Made by a program: the position numbers and the translations under genes. Shown here piece after piece: positions 15,185-23,671 of a stretch of 23,960 nucleotides of DNA. The first letter of the stretch is position 1. Each line of letters starts with the position of its first letter. The DNA is from Porphyromonadaceae bacterium UBA7207 (GTDB taxonomy: Bacteria; Bacteroidota; Bacteroidia; Bacteroidales; Muribaculaceae), in assembly GCA_002490635.1 (NCBI GenBank), contig DKUJ01000015.1:68574-92533 (forward strand), read 5' to 3'. The notes under the pieces were generated by a model. That model ran no database searches and was not told where the DNA came from. It was given only the letters and a program-made list of their open reading frames with translations.

Positions 15185-17860
15185 ATGAAGCTCACCTTCA
15201 CAATCGATTACCGCACAAACTGGGGTGAATCGCTATTTCTTGCAGCACACACGCCGCTTCTCGGCGACGGCTGCGAAGAAAAAGCCGTAAAGATGACTGT
15301 CCAGGGCTCAAGCCTGTGGTCGGTCTCGGTCGATTTACCCGACTCCACCGCCCCTTTCAGCTACCGATATATCGTTCGCGACGAAAATGGCCAGACCAAG
15401 CGCGAATGGGGCCATCCGCACACATTCACGCCTGCGCCCGGCGCCCGCTTCTACAATATCTTCGACCGCTGGCAGGACCAACCCTTCGACAAGCCGTTCT
15501 ATTCGTCGGCATTCACCGAATGCATCTGCCGGCACCAGCGTCCCGAAAAGCCATATGTGCCCGCTTCGGGACAGATTACACTGTGCGTGGCGGCTCCGAT
15601 GCTCGCACCAGGCCAGGTTCTCGCCCTCTGCGGCGCCACCGAAGGTCTTGGCCTGTGGGATCCCCGCCGGGCACGCCGTATGGATTGCTCCGAATATCCG
15701 GTGTGGAAAGTCAACGTGCCGGTGAGCGAAGCTCCGATGGGAGCGGAGTTCAAATTCGTGGTGCTCGATGCCGCCAGCGGAGAACTTGTTTCCTGGGAGG
15801 GAGGCGACAACCGCCGCATCGACGTGCAGGCCGATCCTGCCGCCGCCACAGTGCTGGCAGGAATGAGATTCATCAACGACATGCCCCTGTGGAGAGGTGC
15901 CGGCACCGCCATTCCCGTGTTCTCGCTCCGCAGCGACGACGATTTCGGCGTAGGCGATTTCCACGACCTGTTCAAACTCATCGACTGGGCTGTGGCCACA
16001 GGACAGACATTCGTGCAACTCCTGCCGGTGAACGACACCACCATGACCCACACATGGACCGACTCGTACCCCTACAACGCAAACTCCACCTTCGCCCTGC
16101 ACCCGATGTACCTTCGCCTGGAGGAACTGGGCACAATAAGCGACAAGGCCAAGCGTGAGGAATTCGAGCGCCTCCGCCGCGAACTCAACGCGCTGCCAAC
16201 TGTGGACTACGAGCGCGTGAACAGCGCAAAAACCGAATATGTGCGCCAGGTGTTCGCCACCCAAGGCCAGAAAACCATGAAATCCGACGAATTCAAATCG
16301 TTCGTCGACCGCAACAGCCACTGGCTGCTGCCCTATGCCGCTTTCTGTGCCCTGCGCGACAGATTCTCCACCCCCGAATTCGACAAATGGGGTGAATTCG
16401 CCGTTTTCTCCGACAAGGTTCTAAAAAAAGTCCTGCGCGAGAACAAGGAAGCCACCGACATGGCAATGTACATCCAGTTCCACCTCGACCGCCAGATGCG
16501 TGCCGTGCATGACTATGCCAACGCCCGCGGCGTGGCTCTCAAAGGCGACATACCCATCGGCATTTCCCGCACCAGCGCCGACGCATGGGTGAATCCCTCG
16601 CTGTTCTATCTGGACTGCCAGGCCGGCGCGCCACCGGATGATTTCTCGATTCTTGGTCAGAACTGGGGGCTTCCCACCTACAACTGGGAAGTGATGAACC
16701 GCGACGGCTTCGCATGGTGGAAAGCACGTTTCGGGAAAATGGCCGAGTTCTTCGACGCATACCGAATCGACCACGTTCTGGGATTCTTCCGCATATGGCA
16801 GATTCCGATGGATGCCATACACGGCCTTCTCGGCATATTCAATCCCGCGCTCCCCTACTCCGTGGACGAACTGCGCTACAACTACGACTTCTGGATTGAT
16901 GTCGACCTGCAGACAACGCCATACATAATGGACGGATTCCTCGAAGACTTCTTCGGTCCATACACATCCGAAGTCCGCCGTTCCTTCATGACGCCCGTCG
17001 GCCACGGACGCTACCGCCTGCTTCCCGAATTCGACACGCAGCGCAAGATTGCCGACCACTTCGCCGCACAGCCCAAAAACGAGAAGAACAGCCGCATCGC
17101 CGACGGCCTTATGGGCCTGGTCGACCAGGTGCTGTTTATCGAAGACCCCGAGCAGAAAGGCAAATATCACCCGCGCATCTCGGCCCAGTACACCTACATC
17201 TACCGCTCACTCACCGACTATGAGCGTTGGTGCTTCGACAGACTGTACAACGACTTCTTCTACCGCCGCCACAACGACTTCTGGTACGGCAAAGCCATGT
17301 GGAAACTGCCCCCGCTGATCGATTCCACCGACATGCTTGTATGCGCCGAAGACCTCGGCATGATTCCAGCATGCGTTCCTGCGGTCATGCACCAGCTGGA
17401 AATTCTCTCCCTGGAAATCCAGCGCATGCCGAAAGACCCGGCGACAACATTCGGGAACACGTGGTCGTATCCGTACTACAGTGTGTGCACCACATCCACC
17501 CACGACATGCCCGGAATACGCGGATGGTGGGAAGACGACCATGCCCGCTCGCAGCAGTTCTTCAACGAAGTACTGCATCAGCATGGCGAAGCCCCCTATT
17601 TCGCCGAGCCATGGGTGTGCGACCGCATTGTCGACCTGCATCTGAAGTCTCCTTCCATGCTCTGCATACTCCCCCTGCAGGACTGGCTGAGTATGGATGG
17701 CTCCCTGCGTCGCGAAAAGCCGGCTGAAGAGCAGATAAATATGCCCACCAACTCCCGCCACTACTGGCGCTACCGTATGCACCTCAGCATAGAGGAGCTT
17801 TCGCGCCATTCCGATTTCAACAACTACGTTGCCAACAAGATCAAGGAAGCCGGACGTTAA
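15185..17860 (+). CDS. malQ: 4-alpha-glucanotransferase (amylomaltase) with tandem CBM20 domains
   Basis: The 891-residue cytoplasmic enzyme transfers glucan segments between maltodextrins and releases glucose. Two CBM20 starch-binding domains occupy about 1-97 and 130-215; both show the family pattern (TNWGESLFLAA, and LALCGATEGLGLWDP). The GH77 catalytic region follows from about 240. The nucleophile is Asp529 in YRIDHVLGFFR, the acid/base Glu722 in VCAEDLG, and STHDMPGIRGWWEDD is conserved. The two-CBM20 GH77 layout resembles plant DPE2, which acts on maltose and a branched glucan. The frame opens 19 codons earlier, but MKLTFTIDYRTNW is the family start and the upstream part overlaps the -7 element. 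No signal peptide is seen. It complements the pullulanase in alpha-glucan use. Confidence 0.95.
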   Translation: MKLTFTIDYRTNWGESLFLAAHTPLLGDGCEEKAVKMTVQGSSLWSVSVDLPDSTAPFSYRYIVRDENGQTKREWGHPHTFTPAPGARFYNIFDRWQDQPFDKPFYSSAFTECICRHQRPEKPYVPASGQITLCVAAPMLAPGQVLALCGATEGLGLWDPRRARRMDCSEYPVWKVNVPVSEAPMGAEFKFVVLDAASGELVSWEGGDNRRIDVQADPAAATVLAGMRFINDMPLWRGAGTAIPVFSLRSDDDFGVGDFHDLFKLIDWAVATGQTFVQLLPVNDTTMTHTWTDSYPYNANSTFALHPMYLRLEELGTISDKAKREEFERLRRELNALPTVDYERVNSAKTEYVRQVFATQGQKTMKSDEFKSFVDRNSHWLLPYAAFCALRDRFSTPEFDKWGEFAVFSDKVLKKVLRENKEATDMAMYIQFHLDRQMRAVHDYANARGVALKGDIPIGISRTSADAWVNPSLFYLDCQAGAPPDDFSILGQNWGLPTYNWEVMNRDGFAWWKARFGKMAEFFDAYRIDHVLGFFRIWQIPMDAIHGLLGIFNPALPYSVDELRYNYDFWIDVDLQTTPYIMDGFLEDFFGPYTSEVRRSFMTPVGHGRYRLLPEFDTQRKIADHFAAQPKNEKNSRIADGLMGLVDQVLFIEDPEQKGKYHPRISAQYTYIYRSLTDYERWCFDRLYNDFFYRRHNDFWYGKAMWKLPPLIDSTDMLVCAEDLGMIPACVPAVMHQLEILSLEIQRMPKDPATTFGNTWSYPYYSVCTTSTHDMPGIRGWWEDDHARSQQFFNEVLHQHGEAPYFAEPWVCDRIVDLHLKSPSMLCILPLQDWLSMDGSLRREKPAEEQINMPTNSRHYWRYRMHLSIEELSRHSDFNNYVANKIKEAGR

Positions 17861-17872
17861 TAATGCAGTCCC

Positions 17873-17908
17873 TGTATGCCCCCGTGCATTCATGCCCGGG
17901 GGCATACA
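17873..17908 (+). terminator. Terminator-like hairpin after malQ
   Basis: A perfect 12-bp stem, TGTATGCCCCCG (17873-17884) with CGGGGGCATACA (17897-17908), has a 12-base loop and starts 12 bases after the malQ stop. It is very stable but lacks a T-run, as many Bacteroidota terminators do. The rpmH promoter lies 30 bases further on. Confidence 0.7.
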
Positions 17909-17938
17909 ACCAATAATTGTGATTACAAGGGTGATTTG

Positions 17939-17970
17939 TTTGTAAGCTTCAAAAAAAATTCATAATTTTG
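17939..17970 (+). promoter_or_regulatory. Promoter of rpmH
   Basis: TTTG (17939-17942), 20 bases, TAATTTTG (17963-17970) is an exact match to the Bacteroidota consensus. The -7 element ends 53 bases before the rpmH ATG, so the leader is about 45 bases. Confidence 0.85.
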
Positions 17971-18023
17971 CAGGCCGAATACAGCAAACACAACCGAAAT
18001 ATCACATAACACCATACAAGGCA

Positions 18024-18179
18024 ATGAAAAGAACATTCCAACCCTCTAACCGCAAGCGTGTGAACAAGCACGGTTTCCGCGAACGCATGTCCACCCCCGA
18101 AGGACGCAAAGTCCTCGCTCGCCGTCGTGCCAAAGGCCGCCTTCACCTCACCGTGAGCGACCACCTCGCAAGCAAATAA
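18024..18179 (+). CDS. rpmH: 50S ribosomal protein bL34
   Basis: The 51-residue highly basic protein is a structural part of the large ribosomal subunit. It begins MKRTFQPSNRKRVNKHGFRE and contains RMSTPEGRKVLARRRAKGR, the nearly invariant bL34 sequence, with a short Bacteroidota-type tail (LHLTVSDHLASK). It stands alone with its own promoter and terminator. The rnpA and dnaA neighbours common in other phyla are absent, and no efp is seen in the window. Confidence 0.97.
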   Translation: MKRTFQPSNRKRVNKHGFRERMSTPEGRKVLARRRAKGRLHLTVSDHLASK

Positions 18180-18199
18180 TTGCACGGTCAAGACACACC

Positions 18200-18242
18200 G
18201 TAAGCCCCGATCCAATTGCCGGACCGGGGCTTACGCTTTTTT
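18200..18242 (+). terminator. Intrinsic terminator of rpmH
   Basis: A perfect 10-bp stem, GTAAGCCCCG (18200-18209) with CGGGGCTTAC (18225-18234), is followed by GC and a run of six T. It starts 21 bases after the rpmH stop. On the minus strand no T-run follows, so it may stop dapF transcripts only weakly. Confidence 0.88.
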
Positions 18243-18298
18243 ATACATCAGATACAATCAGGATATCATATCGTGGCCTGCCTCAGCGATCTGACTTC

Positions 18299-20368
18299 CT
18301 ATTTGGAATGGTAATAAGTACCTGAATAAACAGTGACTGCCGGGCCGGTCATAAGAATATGCCCCGTGGCCGCATCGCGGTCTATATGAAGGTTGCCTCC
18401 GATGAGCCTTACCGTAATAGGCCAACGGGCGCGCCCGGTAGCCACGGCTGCCACTGCCGCCGCACATGCTCCCGTTCCGCAGGCCATCGTCTCGCCGGCA
18501 CCGCGCTCCCATGCCCTCATGGAAAGCGTGTCGGCGCTGTCCACGCGCACAAACTCTATGTTGGCCTTCTCCGGCCATATGGGATGCGTTTCAAGTTCAC
18601 GACCCAGCGAAGCGACGATACCGTCGTTGAAATTGTCCACGAACAGAACTCCATGAGGATTACCCATCGACACTGCCGTGAGACGGACTTCCCCGCCTGA
18701 AACCTTCACCGGACCCTCTATCATGTCGGCTCCGTCGTGCCTCACCGGCACTTCCGCCGGTTCCATACATGGAAGTCCCATATCCACGGTCACCATATCC
18801 GTGAGCCCATCGATGCCGGCATGTATTTCCACGGTTTTCAGGCCGCTGAGCGTTTCGATTGTCAGCCGGCGTTTCTCTACGATTTTGTTGTCGTAGATGT
18901 ATTTGGCCACACAGCGGATTCCGTTTCCGCACATCTGCGCCTCCGAACCGTCGGCATTGAATATGCGCATACGGCAATCGGCCTTTTCGCTCGGCAGAAT
19001 GGCAATGATTCCGTCGGAGCCCACACCCGTATGATGGCGGCTCATTTCAATAGCCAGCCCGGCAAGGTTGTCGAGCGGACGTTCCATGCAGTCGACATAT
19101 GCGAAATTGTTGCCCAGCCCGTGCATCTTCACGAACGGGATGTCGTTGAGTTCGCCGTCGGGCAACGCAGAGGTGTCGTCCTCAAGCGACCGCACGGCAT
19201 CACGCAGGCGCCGCAGACCCTCGTCGAGAATAGCTCGCGGCACACCCACGTTCATACGCATATAGCCGGACCCTTCGCGTCCGAAACTGCTGCCGTCGCT
19301 AAGCGCAAGGCGCGCACGATCCACGAGAAGCCTTACCAGCTCATGCTGGGCAAGACCGAGCCGGCGGAAATCAAGCCATATCGCGAACGATGCCTCCGGA
19401 ACACACATCTTTATCTGCGGAAGTTCTCGCCGCAAAAACTCGCCTGCGTGGCGCACATTGGCCTGCAGATATTCCAGTGCCTGGTCGAGCCATGCCTCTC
19501 CGCGGTCATACGCAGCCTGCGTCGCCACCATTGCCGCGATAGGCGGTGTGTTGAACTCGCTGGCCGAAAGCCATCCGAAGAAAGGCTCGCGCAGGCGCGG
19601 CGACCGCACCACGGTCCATGCGCTCACTATGCCGGGGATGTTAAATGTCTTGGACGGAGCACCGAGTGTGACAGTAACCTCCGCGGCCTTTTCCGACACT
19701 GTGGCCGTGGGTATGTGCCGACGGCCGCCCAGCATCATGTCGCCATAGATTTCGTCCGACACAAGCACCATCCCGTTGTCATAACATATATCCGCCACAC
19801 ACCGCAGCGTGTCGGCATCCCACTGCAATCCGACTGGGTTATGGGGATTACATACAAAAATCATCTTGGGACGCTCGCGTTTTATCACATCAAGCAACCC
19901 GTCAAAGTCCATCGCATACCTGCCGGAAGCGTCGATTCGCAACGGGTTGTCCACCGCGCGGCGCCCGTTGCCATCTATCACCGAACGGAACGAATGGTAG
20001 ACAGGAGGCTGTATCACCACGGCATCGCCCGGTTCCGTGAAATAATTGATGCAAAGGCTCAGTCCCTTCTTTAGTCCGGGCAGAAAGGTGATTTCGTTAT
20101 GCGACACCTTCCACCCGTGGCGTCGGTACAGCCACGATGCTATGCTTTCCCAAAAATCGGCAGGAGGCGTGGTATAGCCCAGTACGGCATGGTTAAGGCG
20201 CTCCCGCAGTGCGTCGATAATGCACGGACAAGCCTGAAAATCCATGTCGGCTATCCAGAAAGGCAGAAGATCCTGCCGACCGAACTTGGCCTGCATTTCC
20301 TCCAGTTTCGTTGCGCATGTGTCGTGGCGGTCCACCACACAATCGAAATTATATATCTCGTTTACCAT
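18299..20368 (-). CDS. dapF: Fusion of MalY/PatB-type PLP enzyme and diaminopimelate epimerase
   Basis: The 689-residue protein has two complete enzymes in one frame. Residues 1-395 are a fold-type I PLP enzyme of the MalY/PatB group (C-S beta-lyase/aminotransferase): FWIADMDF (37-44), LGYTTP, QPPVYHSF, NPHNPVG (174-180), SDEIY with Asp205 and Tyr208, pyridoxal Lys240 in SKTFNIPG, and Arg371. Residues 409-689 are DapF, converting LL- to meso-diaminopimelate for lysine and peptidoglycan. It starts VKMHGLGNNF and has both catalytic cysteines, Cys480 in MCGNGIRC and Cys630 in ACGTGAC. A linker of about 15 acidic residues joins them. The ATG at 20368 begins the MalY-like domain; the frame opens 39 codons earlier but crosses a -7 element. 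The PLP part could be a lyase or a diaminopimelate-pathway aminotransferase. Confidence 0.92.
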   Translation of the reverse strand: MVNEIYNFDCVVDRHDTCATKLEEMQAKFGRQDLLPFWIADMDFQACPCIIDALRERLNHAVLGYTTPPADFWESIASWLYRRHGWKVSHNEITFLPGLKKGLSLCINYFTEPGDAVVIQPPVYHSFRSVIDGNGRRAVDNPLRIDASGRYAMDFDGLLDVIKRERPKMIFVCNPHNPVGLQWDADTLRCVADICYDNGMVLVSDEIYGDMMLGGRRHIPTATVSEKAAEVTVTLGAPSKTFNIPGIVSAWTVVRSPRLREPFFGWLSASEFNTPPIAAMVATQAAYDRGEAWLDQALEYLQANVRHAGEFLRRELPQIKMCVPEASFAIWLDFRRLGLAQHELVRLLVDRARLALSDGSSFGREGSGYMRMNVGVPRAILDEGLRRLRDAVRSLEDDTSALPDGELNDIPFVKMHGLGNNFAYVDCMERPLDNLAGLAIEMSRHHTGVGSDGIIAILPSEKADCRMRIFNADGSEAQMCGNGIRCVAKYIYDNKIVEKRRLTIETLSGLKTVEIHAGIDGLTDMVTVDMGLPCMEPAEVPVRHDGADMIEGPVKVSGGEVRLTAVSMGNPHGVLFVDNFNDGIVASLGRELETHPIWPEKANIEFVRVDSADTLSMRAWERGAGETMACGTGACAAAVAAVATGRARWPITVRLIGGNLHIDRDAATGHILMTGPAVTVYSGTYYHSK

Positions 20369-20394
20369 ACCTAACTGAGCATTGTTTATATTTG

Positions 20395-20402
20395 CAAATT
20401 TA
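20395..20402 (-). promoter_or_regulatory. Putative -7 element of the dapF fusion gene
   Basis: The minus strand reads TAAATTTG, a match to TAnnTTTG, 26 bases before the ATG at 20368. No exact TTTG is found 19-21 bases upstream; the closest T-rich box is about 24 bases away. It supports the downstream start chosen for the fusion protein. Confidence 0.55.
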
Positions 20403-20491
20403 GCGATTTTTTTGCTTCCTATTCCACGAAAACTAGTCGCACCTTGCAGTATTGTGATAAAGTTTAACAGAATTGCCGGCATCATTTAGAC

Positions 20492-20519
20492 GAACGTAGC
20501 CGCATGCCTGTGGCATGCC
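20492..20519. repeat. REP-like intergenic element, copy 2
   Basis: CGAACGTAGCCGCATGCCT (20492-20510) is the reverse complement of the string at 12246-12264 with one mismatch. GCATGCC (20503-20509) and GGCATGC (20513-20519) form a perfect 7-bp hairpin with a 3-base loop. The element lies in the 289-base gap 20369-20657 between the dapF and tsf units. Confidence 0.55.
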
Positions 20520-20593
20520 CGCCACGCTATTGATTACGATACACTGTAGAACAATCCCGGTTATGCGAATTACGGCACAGCCTATTACATGAA

Positions 20594-20635
20594 ACAAAAA
20601 AACAGCGCCGTACCCAAGCCGGGTGCGGCGCTGTT
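20594..20635 (-). terminator. Intrinsic terminator of the rplM-rpsI-rpsB-tsf unit
   Basis: A 15-bp stem with one mismatch (20601-20615 with 20621-20635, core AACAGCGCCG/CGGCGCTGTT) has a 5-base loop. On the minus strand it runs into seven T. It lies 22 bases after the tsf stop. Confidence 0.9.
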
Positions 20636-20657
20636 CTATATGAGATAGCAGCGGGAA

Positions 20658-21650
20658 TTAGTCCTGATTGAGGTTCACACGCTTGAAGCTTACTACGGCA
20701 AGACCTTTTGCGGACTTCTCGAGATACTGGCCGATGGTGAGTTCGCCATCTTTTACGAATTCCTGTTCCATCAGGCAGTTCTCTTTGAAGAACTTGTTGA
20801 GGCGGCCATTGGCGATATTGTCAATCATAGCCTGGGGAAGGTTGGCAGCCTTTGCGGCGCCGGTTTCGGCGATGATTGTACGGGCCTTGTCGGCTTCTTC
20901 GGCAGTGAGCCAGCCTTTTGCGATGTTGCTTTCGATGTGGTCTTCGGAGTCAACAAGGTTGGGGTTGATACCTGCTTTCTTCAGGGCAGCGTCGATAGCT
21001 TTCTTCACCTGCTCTTCCTTGGTTTTCTCAATGGCGACATTGAGCTCGGAAGTAACGATAGCCTGGTCTACCGAATCACGGTCAACAGCCACGGGATTCA
21101 TCGATGCGATCTGCATGGCCACATCGCGGCCTACCTGGTAGTCCACGTCGGCTACATTGAAGCCGGCGATAGTGGAGAGCTTGTTGCCGAGGTGGTTGTA
21201 GGAAGTGGTGGAGGGAGCTTCGAGGCACTCGTAGCGTCCGAGTTCGATTTTCTCGCCTGTTTTACCGCTTTCCTCGGTTACGAGTTCGGCCACGGTCTGT
21301 CCGTCGAGTACGAAAGCGTTGAGCTCTTCGAGGCTCTTGATACGGTTTGCCACGGCGGTGTCGAGCAGGCGTGTTGTCAGTGCCACAAAGCCGGCGTTCT
21401 TAGCCACGAAGTCAGTTTCGCAGCAGAGAGCCACGATAGCGGCGAAGTCGCCATCGTTTTTGGCCAGCACGCAGCCTTCGGAAGCCTGGCGGTCTTCACG
21501 CTTTGCAGCGATGGCTTTGCCTTTCTGGCGAAGGATTTCAACAGCGGCGTCCATGTCGCCGTTGGTTTCGGCCAGAGCTTTTTTGCAGTCCACTATGCCG
21601 GCGCTTGTGAGGTGGCGCAGCTTAGTGATTTCTGCCATTGTAATTGCCAT
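20658..21650 (-). CDS. tsf: Elongation factor Ts
   Basis: The 330-residue protein exchanges GDP for GTP on EF-Tu. The UBA-like N-domain has ITKLRHLTSAGIVDCKKAL (8-26), followed by the invariant region RQASEGCV and CCETDFVAKNAGF. A coiled-coil dimerisation core and the C-terminal GQYLEKSAKGLAVVSF segment are present. Length fits Bacteroidota EF-Ts. It starts 38 bases after rpsB, and the stable terminator follows. Confidence 0.97.
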   Translation of the reverse strand: MAITMAEITKLRHLTSAGIVDCKKALAETNGDMDAAVEILRQKGKAIAAKREDRQASEGCVLAKNDGDFAAIVALCCETDFVAKNAGFVALTTRLLDTAVANRIKSLEELNAFVLDGQTVAELVTEESGKTGEKIELGRYECLEAPSTTSYNHLGNKLSTIAGFNVADVDYQVGRDVAMQIASMNPVAVDRDSVDQAIVTSELNVAIEKTKEEQVKKAIDAALKKAGINPNLVDSEDHIESNIAKGWLTAEEADKARTIIAETGAAKAANLPQAMIDNIANGRLNKFFKENCLMEQEFVKDGELTIGQYLEKSAKGLAVVSFKRVNLNQD

Positions 21651-21688
21651 ATGATGTTGCTTGTTAGTCGGGAATGATTAATATTCTA

Positions 21689-22537
21689 TTATTCGGCAGC
21701 GGTTTCTTCGGCAACGGTTTCCTCTACAACCTCGGCAGCTTCAGCTGCGGGTTCAGCGGTTTCGTTGCGGCGCACGCGGCGGCGCTCACGACGGGGAGCG
21801 GCACCTTCGGAAGCCTGGGCTTCGGCAGCCTCGCTGTCGGCTTTCTCGATTTTGTGCTCCTGGAGGCCTTCGGCGATGGCAGCGGTGAGAGTACCGGCGA
21901 TAAGCTCGATGCTCTTGGATGCATCATCGTTGGCGGGAATCACGTAGTCGACAGTGTTGGGGTCGCTGTTGGTGTCGACCATACCGATTACGGGAATACC
22001 CAGACGGTTGGCTTCGGCAACTGCGATACGTTCTTTGAGCACGTCGACTACGAAGAGAGCGGCGGGCAGACGGTTGAGGTCGGCGATGGAACCGAGAGTT
22101 TTCTCGAGTTTGGCACGCTGACGGGTAATCTGCAGGCGTTCGCGCTTGGAGAGGTTGTCGAACGTTCCGTCCTTGCTCATTTTGTCGATTGTGGTCATCT
22201 TCCGCACGGCCTTGCGGATGGTGGGGAAGTTGGTGAGCATACCACCGGGCCAGCGCTCGATTACGTAGGGCATGCCTACAGAAGCGGCGAGGTCGGCGAT
22301 TACCTGCTTGGCCTGCTTTTTAGTGGCTACAAACAGGATTTTTTTGCCCTGCTTTGCCATGCCGCGGAGCACGTTGGCGGCTTCGGCGAGCTTGGCTTCG
22401 GTCTTATAGAGGTCGATTATGTGGATACCGTTACGCTCCATGAAGATGTAAGGCGCCATGGCGGGGTTCCATTTGCGTTTGAGGTGGCCGAAGTGGCAGC
22501 CTGCTTCAAGGAGTTGGTCAAAGGTGGGATTGGCCAT
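21689..22537 (-). CDS. rpsB: 30S ribosomal protein uS2
   Basis: The 282-residue small-subunit protein begins MANPTFDQLLEAGCHFGHLK and has RKWNPAMAPYIFMERNGIHI and IDLYKT, the family hallmarks. The core ends near residue 235. The last ~45 residues are a low-complexity tail: an Arg-rich patch (RRERRRVRR) followed by Glu/Ala-rich sequence, as in other Bacteroidota. The frame opens 12 codons earlier (MNQKNVNKQSNK), but MANPTFDQ is the conserved start. The leader is A-rich with no Shine-Dalgarno. It is followed by tsf, the near-universal partner. Confidence 0.97.
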   Translation of the reverse strand: MANPTFDQLLEAGCHFGHLKRKWNPAMAPYIFMERNGIHIIDLYKTEAKLAEAANVLRGMAKQGKKILFVATKKQAKQVIADLAASVGMPYVIERWPGGMLTNFPTIRKAVRKMTTIDKMSKDGTFDNLSKRERLQITRQRAKLEKTLGSIADLNRLPAALFVVDVLKERIAVAEANRLGIPVIGMVDTNSDPNTVDYVIPANDDASKSIELIAGTLTAAIAEGLQEHKIEKADSEAAEAQASEGAAPRRERRRVRRNETAEPAAEAAEVVEETVAEETAAE

Positions 22538-22681
22538 TTTGTTTGATTGTTTGTTTACGTTCTTTTGATTCATGCAACCTCAGGGTAGGGAACGCAGGTC
22601 CATCCTTGGGGTTTAGATACTAAACACTTGTCAGGCGGCAGACAACAGGTGCAAGGCACATCGGCCGCCTTGGAATTCTTT
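22538..22681 (-). promoter_or_regulatory. Long rpsI-rpsB spacer, candidate leader RNA
   Basis: This 144-base gap is far longer than the 11-base rplM-rpsI gap. It holds a perfect small hairpin, GTTTAG-ATA-CTAAAC (22611-22625), and GC-rich complementary stretches on the rpsI side (GGCGGC/GCCGCC near 22633 and 22669). No consensus promoter is seen. It is a plausible site for S2 autoregulation (inference). Confidence 0.45.
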
Positions 22682-23068
22682 TCAGCGCTTGGAGAACTGG
22701 AAGCGTTTGCGGGCCTTGGGCTGACCGGGCTTCTTGCGTTCCACGGCACGGGGGTCGCGGGTCATGAAGCCTGCTTTGCGCAGAACGGATTTGTCCTCGG
22801 GGTTGATCTTCACCAGTGCGCGGGCAATACCCAGACGCAGAGCTTCGGCCTGGCCTTTGTAGCCGCCACCGTCGAGATTAACATGGATATCGTATTTGTC
22901 GCCTACCTCAAGTGTGCTGAGGGGCTGCTTTACGATGAACTGAAGAATCGACGAAGGGAAGTATACTTCCAGAGGTCGTTTGTTGATGGTGATAACGCCG
23001 GTTCCCTCTTTCAGGATTACGCGGGCTACGGCTGCTTTGCGGCGGCCTACTGCATTTACTGTTTCCAT
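22682..23068 (-). CDS. rpsI: 30S ribosomal protein uS9
   Basis: The 128-residue protein reaches the ribosomal P site with its basic C-terminal tail. Typical segments are VGRRKAAVARV (7-17), the GGGYKGQAEALRLGIARAL block and the end KPGQPKARKRFQFSKR. Length is normal. It follows rplM after 11 bases, the conserved L13-S9 pair. Confidence 0.97.
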   Translation of the reverse strand: METVNAVGRRKAAVARVILKEGTGVITINKRPLEVYFPSSILQFIVKQPLSTLEVGDKYDIHVNLDGGGYKGQAEALRLGIARALVKINPEDKSVLRKAGFMTRDPRAVERKKPGQPKARKRFQFSKR

Positions 23069-23079
23069 TCTAGTAGGGA

Positions 23080-23559
23080 TTATTTCAGTTTGTTAATATC
23101 CAGCACGGTGGGGTTCTGAGCTTCGTGGGGATGGCTCGGACCGTTGTAGACGTGCATGTTCTCGATGAGTCGGCGTCCGATGCGGTTCTTGGGAAGCATG
23201 CCCTTCATCACTTTGATGAACAGGGGGTTGATGCCGGGCTTGAGGTGCTTGTTGAAGCTCTTCTTCATGAGCACCTCAGGTGTGGTCTCGCGCTGGCCGC
23301 CGGGATAGCCGGTGTAGCTCAGGTAGATGCGGTCGGTCATCTTCTTGCCGGTGAGGCGAACCTTGTCGGCGTTGATGATAATCACGTTGTCGCCGCATTC
23401 CATGTTGGGCGAGTAGGAAGGTTTGTATTTGCCACGCAGCAATTTTGCCACTTTGGCGCACAGACGACCAAGAACCTGGTCGGTTGCATCGATTACCACC
23501 CACTGGTGCTCTACAGAGGCAGCATTGGGGAACTCGGTGCGGTAGCTAATGGTATCCAC
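23080..23559 (-). CDS. rplM: 50S ribosomal protein uL13
   Basis: The 159-residue large-subunit assembly protein has WVVIDATDQVLGRLCAKVAK, the GKYKPSYSPNMECGDNVIIIN block and KMLGML-like KGMLPKNRIGRR, all typical of uL13. It is slightly longer than the ~142-residue E. coli protein because of a Bacteroidota N-terminal extension (MDTISYRTEFPNAASVEHQ). It is the first gene of the unit and is preceded by a consensus promoter and a leader of about 105 bases. Confidence 0.97.
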   Translation of the reverse strand: MDTISYRTEFPNAASVEHQWVVIDATDQVLGRLCAKVAKLLRGKYKPSYSPNMECGDNVIIINADKVRLTGKKMTDRIYLSYTGYPGGQRETTPEVLMKKSFNKHLKPGINPLFIKVMKGMLPKNRIGRRLIENMHVYNGPSHPHEAQNPTVLDINKLK

Positions 23560-23671
23560 TTTCTGTTTCTTTGATTAATTAGTTCAATAACAGACTTTTG
23601 CCCATGCCTTACCCTCGGCCAAAAGGACAAGGCGGCGAAAGCCTCGAAGGGGTTGGACATAATCGGTCGCG

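Noticed and set aside
12204..20519. CRISPR array or transposon ends suggested by the repeated string
   Set aside because: Only two diverged copies 8 kb apart in opposite orientation were found, with no regular spacers, no cas genes and no transposase in the window.
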